DNA from: Gambelia wislizenii
Lineage: Eukaryota > Chordata > Lepidosauria > Squamata > Crotaphytidae
Assembly (NCBI GenBank): GCA_030847615.1
Contig: JAUMIR010000004.1
Location: forward strand, 188,668,501 to 188,732,500
Direction: 5' to 3'
DNA length: 64,000 nt
The first letter of the stretch is position 1, and each line of letters starts with the position of its first letter. The position numbers and the translations under genes were made by a program. Shown here piece after piece: positions 55,124-64,000 of this stretch. The notes under the pieces are model-generated. The model saw only the letters and a list, made by a program, of their open reading frames with translations, was not told the DNA's origin and ran no database searches.

Positions 55124-55962
55124 GGGGTTGTCTAGTCAATAAAATATAATGCTGATTGCTGCACATTAACACAAAATCGCAGCAGCATTCTTTTGTCTCC
55201 ATGTTCCTTTAGCAAAATTACTGCTATGTGAAACTATCTATATTTGAAGTTCACACACAGCCATGCCTGCAAATCGACATGGTGGGTGAGAGTGAAATAC
55301 TCATCTCCACAAGTTGTCACTGCTGCACAGTATTATTTTTTTTTTAAAAAAACCTGAAAATCAAAGGTACACAAAGGTGCAAATACCAATGCACTCATAC
55401 TACAGTTGCCTTTTTTTATTTTTGGTAGGAAGGGTGAGAATTGTGAAGATTTTTTATTATTTTTAAAGAAGACAATTCCCCAGGTTTGGAAACTATCTTC
55501 ATATTTTGAACAAAAAGAACGTAAGCTGGGAGAAACTGAAACAGACACCCATCCAGGCAGATAATTTTAAATGATTAATTCTTTAAATTTTGGTTCTTGA
55601 GCAGAGATATGCTGTTTGGTCACCTCAGCTCAGCAAAAAATTGCATGATCAGCAACACAAAACTCTAAAATGGCACTTCTGGACATTTCATTGTTGGCAA
55701 GCCCGCCCTCTGTGCACTTTCATCTTTCTACTTTGGCCTCGATGAGAATTTGCTGCACTGCAGTTGCCCAAACAAGCGGGAATGTGCATTTCCATTGCAT
55801 TATTTTAAAAACCTTGGGAAAAGCCACAACAGCTTTTCTCATACTTTTTTGGGAGTTTTGGGGCTCCCTCCTTCTGAATAAGGCAAATCACTGCAGTATC
55901 TTGGAACAAAAGGATTTCCCTGCAAATTCTTTTAGGGTTTTTTTCACTGTCTAGACAACCCC
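55124..55962. mobile_element. MITE with GGGGTTGTCTAG ends
   Basis: GGGGTTGTCTAG (55124-55135) and CTAGACAACCCC (55951-55962) are exact 12-bp inverted repeats. No target duplication is obvious. The interior is shared with 56380-57054 (in reverse orientation) and partly with 10373-10750. The frame at 55670-55954 follows the shared DNA but has no recognisable domain. Confidence 0.7.
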
Positions 55963-56379
55963 CTAGACAAGGTTTCTGGCTATATGGTTTCTGAGATTTT
56001 AAAATGGGGACTTTAGAAAGGCAGGCAAACCAAAACCTCTAAAAGACACCCCACGTTCAGCAACTCAGACAGATTTTAAGCTCTATGTATTTGGAGTTAA
56101 GCAACTGCTGGTAACTTAACAAGTGACTTCAGAGTGATTTTGTCAAAGAAAAGGTAAGGAGAGGAGAGAACACAGGAATCACAGGAGCCTTATGAAGGCA
56201 AGAATGAAAGAACCTCAGCAACTGTTAGAACCAGGAACAATACAAGGACAATGGATCTGGGAACCCTGAGCTTTTTATAATGCTTTTCAAAGGGAAGAGC
56301 TGTCTGACTGCAAATACACCTTTCTTACAAAGGCAGAGTGTTGTGCAGGGCAAACAAAACTGGCAGGTCAATGTCCCTT

Positions 56380-57054
56380 GGGGTTTTCTAAACGGAAAAA
56401 AACAAAACACTCCTCATAAAATTTGAGAATATCTTTTGTCTAAATGATCTCCCATGGTGATTCAATGTATTTGGAAGGAGTGGGGCAAAAAACGCCATAT
56501 ACTGCATGGGAAAAGCCTTCAAAGCTTTCCCCAAAGTTTTAAAAAATCTGGGAGGGAAATACACATTCCTGCTTGTTGGGACAACTGATTTGGATTTACA
56601 TTTTCGCCAAGGATGGAAGTGTATTGCTGATTGGTTGGACATTCACTGGGGGTGGGTGGTGGGTGGGCAGAACTTGCCAGCAACAAAGTGGCTAGAACTG
56701 CCATGTTGAATGTTTGTGGTAGCGCTCATGCATTGAGGCGACAAAATATTTTTTTTCTCTTTTTAAAGCTTGTTTAAGTGGAGGGTCACACTTCTGCACC
56801 TTGGCTTTACTATATTTTTTTAAATAAATACTGTTTGACAGCAGCAACTTGGAAGAATGAAAATGTGAGTAATTCATTTGTAAGATTGCACCCGCTATCT
56901 TAATTCACAAGCGTGCCCATGTGAATATCAAACATGGATAGATTCACATACCTGCGATCTTGCAAAAAAAAATATGTGGAAACAAATGGATGCTGCTGCG
57001 AATTGCCATTACTGCACACCAATCCACATTTTATTGTCTCTTATGGACAAGCCC
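56380..57054. mobile_element. Second copy of the GGGGTT MITE, inverted
   Basis: The left end GGGGTTTTCTAAACGG and right end TATGGACAAGCCC are decayed forms of the 55124 ends. Reversed, the block 'atggcagttctagccac...gttgctggcaagttctgcc' lines up with 55670-55700. The two copies form a large inverted repeat about 420 bp apart. Confidence 0.65.
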
Positions 57055-57749
57055 TTATTGAAAATCTAATAAAAACAGGAGCAGCCTGTTATTTCAGTGT
57101 GTATATGATTTGTTAGCCACAGAACACATCAGGGCCGTGTGTCTCTTTGGCTGGGTATAGTCCTCTGGAACCTTGGGAGGTACATTACTTGTAGCAGTGG
57201 CTAATTAGAGTTATATTTGCTGATCCTTGTTCTGTGTGCATGACCAGCTGCTGCACTGGTGCTTGCTCCATTTGGCTTTTCACAGGCTTTCCATCCTGTG
57301 GGACTTGTGCCTCATTGCCACAATTATCCATGTTCCATCACATGGGACAGTTCTGAACTTTACACACTTCCAAGTTCATTTTTTCTCACACACATGGGAG
57401 TGAGATGTTGCTCTGGCCTCTGTGAATGCCACAGCCTGCCAACATTACAAAACAGTAGAATTGAATGGGGATGTGTTGGGGGGAACCAGCAAATAAATTG
57501 CATATATAATTAAAAAATAAAAAAGACTAGCCAATTTAGTACAAATGTATTATGAATTACATAACAGAGCATATTTTTAATTTAGACTCCTGAGATCACC
57601 CCTTCATCCTCTCTCCCAGGTGGCTTCCACATGCCATTATTTCAACTACAGTAAAAGTGACAGTCTGAATGCTTGAACTTCTAGCTTGCAGGTGAGGTGA
57701 TGGCTGAGGTGAGAAGAGACTGCTGAAACTATCAAACTATTTTGTGGGG
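57055..57749. other. No gene seen
   Basis: Unassigned; the frame at 57259-57513 has no domain. Confidence 0.4.
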
Positions 57750-58450
57750 TGGGATGACTGCTTTCATTTCAGAGATTTTTGCTCTCCTATTGGTGGTAAT
57801 AACAACCTTTTTTCCTTTCCTATTAAACTTAATCCATGGCACCACCAGGGGCAGTGGAAGCAGAGGCTGAAATCCTGTTTGACACTGTAAAGAGCATACA
57901 ATAACAAAGGAGTTTTAGGAGTATGATGTTGCCAGCAGGGTGATAGCATGAGGGTTTGGGTAATGTGACAGAACAGATGCAAAATGTAGTGGCTGCCATG
58001 GAGGGCTTTAGGAAAGTGCAAGAGCCTGTGGATGTTCTCCCGGACCTCAGAAGGTATGGGAGGGGTGAGGTGGCATTCGATAATGCTGAGAAAGCACAGC
58101 TCCCTCCATTGCCCCATGACCTTTTGCACTTGGTTGGCAAAGCTGCTGTGGGGAATTCTGGTGCTGTGGTTGCGGATTGTCAGAGTGGTGGGAAACAATA
58201 CACAGGGTGCCTGGCTGGCAGTCAGTTTAGATGTAGGGAAATGGGTGTGTCATTTTAGGCAGCAGGGTCATGCAGGAATTGCTGCTGTTGCTATCATGCT
58301 TTCCCACCCTTTTATGAGTTGTACCCTACCATGAAATTTCCAGGTATAAGGCAAGATATTACTACACCAAAAAATATATCACTGAATGACATACATATGA
58401 CTAGGGTGCAGACATGCAAGTATGGAGCCAGGATGCCTTCCCCAGCTATT

Positions 58451-58483
<33 letters not shown>

Positions 58484-58740
58484 TTCTCTCTCACACACAC
58501 ACAGAATGACCTCTCTTTCTCTCAGTATTGTTTGTCTGGCCTCCTCCTGGCAGCTCCTTTTCCACAGGGATGGGCCCTTTCCTCTCCCTTGTGCCCACTC
58601 TGGAATGTCATGTCTGCCTATCTCCAATGACACCACTAGTGTAGGGAGGAGTTGCCAATGTGATGCTGTCCTATGGACCTTCCATTATATTTTCCCTGTC
58701 TCAGTTTATCATACATTATTGTCCGTTGATCAATAAATGG
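57750..58740 (+). other. Unclassified, possibly retroelement-derived region
   Basis: From an ATG at about 57836 the plus strand reads MAPPGAVEAEAEILFDTVKSIQ, then stops. A later frame (57956-58258) reads GNVTEQMQNVVAAMEGFRKVQEPVDVLPDLRRYGRGEVAFDNAEKAQLPPLPHDLLHLVGKAAVG, which looks like real, broken protein rather than chance. An AATAAA lies near 58732. I cannot name the family; a gag-like or transposon accessory protein is possible. Confidence 0.35.
58450..58503 (+). repeat. (TC)n and (CA)n microsatellites
   Basis: A TC run with a few G/T interruptions, passing into CACACA. Confidence 0.95.
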
Positions 58741-60293
58741 GGAGGTCCTTTCATCATCTGTTAAGACACTGTGATCATTTATTGTGGGGGGAGGTAGTGA
58801 GGCCTATGCGTCTCCCTGTGTGTTTGCATATTAGGGAGGGACACATCTGCTGGGAAGATCATGCGAGCATGGGAGTGGAGAGGTGGATGGTATTCCTAAG
58901 GTCATCTAGACCAGGCCCCTGCCAGTGCAGAAGGTTCAAATCTAAGGTCTCACCAGAGAGATTCCCATACAACCTTTATTTCATAGCTTCCAATGAAAGA
59001 GAGTCTGCCAACTTCCATAAGCTCTGATTGTGCTGGATGATTTGGGAAAAGACTGGCATTATGGGTAATGCTATTGCCAGCTCATTTAGTATGGGCCTCA
59101 TGATGTATCTCAGACCAGCTGGATATGGAGGCTGAAGCTGGATGCATTACTGGACTGAATGGCATTACTGGACTGAATGGTATTCATTGTCATATGAGGT
59201 ACCTGGAAGGAAGCTTTTAATTGCCCAGCAGTTTCTCTGTGTGTCTTAGGGGAAAGGCTCTCATTGGCTGGCTGTGCTATTGGGCGGAGTTTGGCACCTG
59301 GCTGGCTAGTGGCTGGTGATTAGTAACTATTGGCATAGTTTCCAGGGTTACAGCTGGAAGGGTAATTCCCCCCCCCTGCTGACTTTACCCACCTTAGGCT
59401 GGCTGAGGTTCTGTCCTTCCCTAACTGAAAGAAGTTTGGATTCAGCACAGCTTCAGCCAGCCTAATGTTGCTTCAGCAGGCTATTGGCCCTCTTGCTGAG
59501 TTAGGATTGCGCTAGTCTTCACCTTTGCATGTGAGATTTTTGCACTAGAAAACAGCATTTTCTTCACAGAAAATAATATTTTCTTCAAAAAAAGGTGAAT
59601 GTTATGCAGAATAAGGACTTTATCACACAAAGCTGAAAGTGTGGAATTATGCTGGGATAGTAGCAGTAATGGCTTCCCATTATTGCACAATCTCATCTTT
59701 GTACTGTGTTTATCGAGTTTTCCAACCATTACTGTGGCTTACCTTTGCATTCACAGGCAAAACCCATGAATAGCTGTCAATATTGCTATTTTCCCAGTAT
59801 CAACAAGTGTGCAATAATTCAGTCCCACTGCAGTTCCAATATTGCACACAGGAAATCTGGCGACATTTCCAAAGGAAGATGAAAAGAATACTTGCAATTG
59901 GGTAAAATACCCAAGCTGCAGTGAGCTTCAAGGGGGGCATCGGGCAATCTTGCTGAACTCAGGTTTTGCTTATTTGCATGTCTATATTCATAGATTATGT
60001 GTGGGGGGGGACTGGACTGTAACAATGTTTTTGAAAAGCTCTGGGGCCATAGCATCTGGTGGTATCCATGTTAGTGAGGCAGTTAATCTGTGAAAGTTTT
60101 AGGAACTATTCAAGGTGGTGAACCTATTTTTTGAGAATAGGTTCAGCACCTTGGATAACTTTTGTTTAAGTTCAGACAAAAACCCACATGGATTTATAGT
60201 CCCAATGACTCAAAAGCCATTAGTCATCACTATTGGGAAGGGAGGCATTATTAGTGCTCATGGGTCTGGGGGATGGTCTGGGTTAAAGTTTTT
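58741..60293. other. No gene seen; one short tandem repeat
   Basis: Includes an 18-bp unit repeated exactly twice (GCATTACTGGACTGAATG at 59144-59161 and 59162-59179) and a GC-richer stretch at 59220-59450 with 'gctggctg' repeats. An imperfect hairpin, ggtgaacctatt with aataggttcagcacc, lies at 60116-60151. No conserved frame. Confidence 0.45.
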
Positions 60294-60507
60294 GGACACT
60301 CACATTATGCAATTTTAGTACTATGATTCCACTTTTACTGCCATGGCTGCAGCATCCTATGGAATCCTGAGATTTGTATTTTAAGGAGTACTTAGAATTC
60401 TCATCCAGAGAGCTCCCTTATTGCCTCACCAAACTCAGGATTCCATAGGATGCTGCAGCCATAGCAGTTAAATTGTGGTGCTATAATTGTGTAGCATGAA
60501 AGTGTCC
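60294..60507. mobile_element. Palindromic foldback MITE
   Basis: The ends are GGACACT (60294-60300) and AGTGTCC (60501-60507). The arms mirror each other: 'gccatggctgcagcatcctatggaatcctgag' against 'ctcaggattccataggatgctgcagccatagc'. Similar short palindromes lie at 10956 and 19490. Confidence 0.85.
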
Positions 60508-60509
60508 AT

Positions 60510-61059
60510 TGTGTAAGATTCCATTTAGAGCCAAATAGAGAATGTGGAGGGTTCCAGAGCTGGCTCAAGGAGGAATACTGAGAATTCAGAAGTGCATTTC
60601 TGAAGATATACTGCAATACTCTCACATAGGGGAAAACTGACATGAAATATAAGCCGTGTGTGACACAGAAGTGTTAAGAATCAGATGTGAGCCTTACTTA
60701 AAACTTGCCTTCCTTTTGGTTTCTTTTTTATGTGTGTGAGAGGTAAGCTGACAAGTAGAATTGCTTGTCTCACAGATCACTAAAGGAGCTCCAGTGCAAC
60801 ATTTGACACGTGAAAGAAGCAATTCCAAAGGAACGTCAACAATATGTGAAATAAAATAAAATAAAAATCCCAGAGACAAAAAAATGAGCTTTTTCTCTCT
60901 TTTAACGTCCATGGATAGTCTTAATCTTTAAACAAGGGAATCACCTGAAAGATGTATTTCTGTAACTTTCAAAACAAAAAAATATTAATGGATAATGGAG
61001 GTAAGTGTTTATTTGCTTGATGTCAACAACATTATGTAGTCTCTAACACCCTTGTGCAA
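60510..61059. other. No gene seen
   Basis: AT-rich; short A and AAAAT repeats near 60850. No domain recognised. Confidence 0.4.
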
Positions 61060-61215
61060 TCTGGCTCTCTCCAGATGTTGTGGACCACAGTTTTTATCAT
61101 TCTTGTCATAGTGTTTTAGTTGCCTTTGGATATACAATCTCAATGCAACATCCAAGATAAAATTCAACACGGCAATTAATGATAATCTACAACATCTAGT
61201 GGACCTATGTTGGGG
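61060..61215. mobile_element. hAT-type foldback MITE, decayed
   Basis: 'tggctctctccagatgttgtggaccaca' on the left is mirrored by 'tacaacatctagtggaccta' on the right. This is the common amniote element with 'ccagatgttgttgga' ends. Decayed, no coding capacity. Confidence 0.55.
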
Positions 61216-64000
61216 GTGGCTGGTCAAAAGCAATATGGCTGTTTCCTCTATATTTAAAAAGGGAGGCTTCTGCTTTCTTATTTTCAATGAACACATTCTG
61301 TTTGCAGAATAGAATGGAACTACCTGAATTCACATCTTTCTTAAAATTACTTTTTTGGGGGGTGGGGGTGGGGGGATCTATGTCATTATAGGCATTTAAT
61401 CAGTTGTTAAGGGATAAGGCAGGAAAGATTTTCACATATAAGTAAGTTTTTGAGTGTGGGTGCATATAGTGAACTAGAAATGCCACATTTGTCCAAGTTA
61501 GTATCTGAGGCAGGACAACTGAAATCCAGTGGAGATGAGATTATAATAAAGACAATCAAGTCCATAATGATAATGGCCAGCATCCTCTTGCTGACATAAG
61601 CAGGCATAAAATACGGTTTTACCAGAGGAAGTACTTCTACTATTCAGTACCTCCTAACACAATAGCACAAATGCTGGTGGAGCTTTATGCTCTGCCAGTG
61701 TCAAATAGTATCTCAGACACCTTTTGCACATTTTTGGATGAGTCTCTATGGATCATGACTCACCCTTTCTAAGCTGTGCTTGGAATATTGGCTCAGCAGG
61801 ACCCCCTTTAATATCCTTGGCAGGTGCCGTATTGAACCCTTTATATATGTGGAACAGTGCTTGGGAAAGTTATTTTTTGGATGTTATCTCCAAGTTTCTG
61901 GGAGATTGTAGGAGTTAAAGTCCAAAAAGTAACTCTTCCCACTAGGATAAGGAAGCAGGAAAAGACTGCTGACAAGTTGCTCAGCAACTTGTTTTTAGAG
62001 GATTTTGTCTGTACCCTATTGTTCACTACCCATTTATCCTTAACTTTCCTGTTTGTGGCTTGATCAATTCATCATTACCCTCCCAAACAAACTAGTGATG
62101 TAAAGAATGCACCCAAAGTTTATTCTTGAGAAGAAAGTATATCTTGGCACATCCAAGATAACCAACTTATTCATTTGTTGTAATTGGGCTTTTTGCTGAA
62201 AAAAAATTATTTGCATTAAAAAAAAATTTGTTTTGTGCAAATTTTGTTATACAAAATATTTTTCAGTGAGGGAAAAAAACATGCAAACCATGCTATTTTT
62301 GATGGGAATCATTTTGTGCAAAACCCCAAGTGCTGTGATGTGTTTTTCAAAATGGTTGGAACTTGTGAAAAATTGTTAACAACTGTGCAAAATGTGTTAA
62401 CAAATGCGCAAAACACACTGCCAGCAGAGAGAAAATTTTGAAATTATTTCTTCTTGCATGCAAGAATGAAGTAAAGTTTTACATCTTCCAAAAAGGGATG
62501 GGGAAATACGTCACTTTTGCTTTCTCGCTCCTCCTGTTTTTGTAGGCCTCACCTTTATTCTCTACCTGATTTCAAGAATTTGGCCACTTCTTCAAAAAGG
62601 GACAGATTTCTGCCCTGTTTGTCCCTGGCCATATCCAACTATTACCAGAATGGAAAGGGCCCTGCTATTTCACCTGTTACAGGTTAGAAGACCGATTCTG
62701 GGATGTATCTATGGGGTGGGAGGAGGGGGGAAAAAGATGGTACTGCCACCCAATCTTAACTCTGCCCACCAAATAAATTTCTTTCACTCCTCAAATATCA
62801 GAGCATTGCAGACAGTGAGGAACTGAAAATGGTTCATACCTAGAACTCTTTTATTTCCTGTGCTTGCATTTATTGGAAACTTTGCCTGTTCCTTTCCTTT
62901 GGACGCCTCACCTCTACTTCTAAATGCTCACCTGTAGTGTTAAGTTACTGCAAGGCTAGAAATCTGGGAAGTGAAGGAAAATTTCATGGGAAGATAGAAT
63001 TCTTATTGTGGGAGGCTGAGCCTATCAGGGGGTGGGGAATGTGTTAACCCTAATTCAGCACTAATATGCCTGTGTTAAAGAACCAACATTTAAAGAACTA
63101 AGCATTTAAAATTGTCTGCCTGGGTGGGTGACTCTTTCAGTTTCTTTCAGCTTAAATTCCTTTTGTTCAAAATATGAAGACAGTTCTCAAACCTGGGGAA
63201 ATGTCTTCTTTAAACAAACAAACAAACAAACTCCAAAATTCTCATCCCTTCCTACCAAAAAAAAAAAAAAGGGGTGGTGGTGGTGGTGGAAGCAACAATA
63301 CTAAGTCTGTTAAGACTTTGCAACAGAGACAGAAGGTGTACAGATACCGAGCTCTTATTGCCAATCCATTTCCCAGTATCCATTATAATTTGTCATATAT
63401 GCTTCACCTAGCATCAGCTGCAAGACAAAAAGCTTTCAGCTGAGTTTCTCCATCTACCTGGATGTGTCAGGTCAACTTCCATTTAACCCACTGTTCTGGT
63501 TCAGGGGCTTCTGGAAAAAATATGGCAGAGCTAATAAAATTGCAGTTTTTATAAAAAGGCCCTGCTCTCAGTATAAAGCTCACAGTCTCCTGTACAAAGA
63601 TAAGCAACCTCCAGGTCATTGCAATTCAATATATTCACAAGAAATTCTTATACTTCTCTTCTAAATTCATATTTAAGAAAAGAAGGATAGCCTGGATCCT
63701 GTAGGTTAGACTCAACTAGAGTACATCCCTTGAATGAACTGCTGAACAGTAAGCAAGTCAACACATTGGTAAGTACTATTGATCCAATGTGTCTACTATC
63801 ATGGAACTAACTACAGAATTTAGCTGCCCAAAAGTCATGGTTAAAACTAACAGATTCAGGGGGTTATTTTCTGAAATCTATTAATTTCATCCAGCAATTT
63901 GGAGTATAAAACCCAATGTTTCTTTTAATTACTATTTTGTGATAACATGCATTTTGGGAAAATCTTTTAAGTATGTGTTTCTTATTTACAAAGCAGACTT
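61216..64000. other. No gene seen
   Basis: A G-rich run lies at 61357-61376, a MITE scrap 'gggagattgtaggagttaaagtcc' near 61900, AT-rich sequence at 62190-62460, a CAAA repeat at 63214-63231, and an A-run with TGG repeat at 63256-63291. Short frames have no domains. Probably intergenic DNA. Confidence 0.45.

Noticed and set aside
58450..58640. Arg/Glu-rich and Ser/Leu-rich frames near 58312-58736
   Set aside because: They are produced by the TC/CA microsatellite and overlap in opposite frames.
1..64000. CRISPR array or bacterial operon
   Set aside because: The direct repeats seen are microsatellites or transposon pieces. There are no regularly spaced repeats, no ribosome-binding sites and no gene packing as in bacteria.

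Overview
This window looks like repeat-dense, intergenic DNA from a vertebrate, most likely a squamate reptile and perhaps an iguanian lizard. The evidence is the mix of transposable elements: L1, Tx1-clade, CR1, L2-like and BovB/RTE LINEs sit beside a tyrosine-recombinase (DIRS/Ngaro-type) retroelement, Penelope-like hammerhead-bearing sequence, hAT, Tigger-like and other DNA transposons, and many microsatellites. I found no convincing host protein-coding exon, tRNA, rRNA or CRISPR array. Nearly every longer reading frame is a piece of a mobile element or a chance frame. Species and family names are my recognition and have not been checked against a database.

Layout. 45-1229: a terminal-inverted-repeat (TIR) element flanked by TAA, the first member of a family that recurs through the window (14991, 23963, 26981, 39682, 42619, 46153 and 54540). 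1710-9940: a three-layer nest. A minus-strand L2-like LINE is split by a hAT element (2158-8958) with a perfect 8-bp target duplication, and the hAT is itself filled by a decayed DIRS/Ngaro-type element with gag, RT/RNase H, tyrosine recombinase and SGNH-hydrolase remnants (~2260-8420). 9945-10372: two inverted Penelope-like pieces, each with a hammerhead-type ribozyme core. 10373-14056: small foldback elements and a fairly well preserved L2-like LINE. 17150-23700: a Tx1-clade LINE, a Tigger-like MITE, BovB, CR1, L1 and L2-like fragments. 23700-34370: low-density DNA with TIR elements, a CR1 copy, LINE tails and microsatellites. 34373-35695: a LINE with a textbook 5' inversion (twin priming). 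39682-46152: TIR elements, BovB and L2-like fragments. 46710-54190: a full-length but mutated L1 of about 7.5 kb on the minus strand, inserted inside a TIR element and flanked by a 12-bp duplication. 54540-57054: more TIR and foldback elements. 57055-64000: mostly unassigned, with two palindromic MITEs.

There is no operon or pathway here; what can be read is an order of insertion. L2 came before hAT, which came before DIRS. The TIR element came before the L1, and a BovB came before another TIR element. The points I think most worth checking are the TIR family defined by shared ends with unrelated interiors, the paired hammerhead motifs, the clean twin-priming structure, the hAT subterminal repeat clusters, and a 72-bp identical duplication at the 5' junction of the L2-like LINE.
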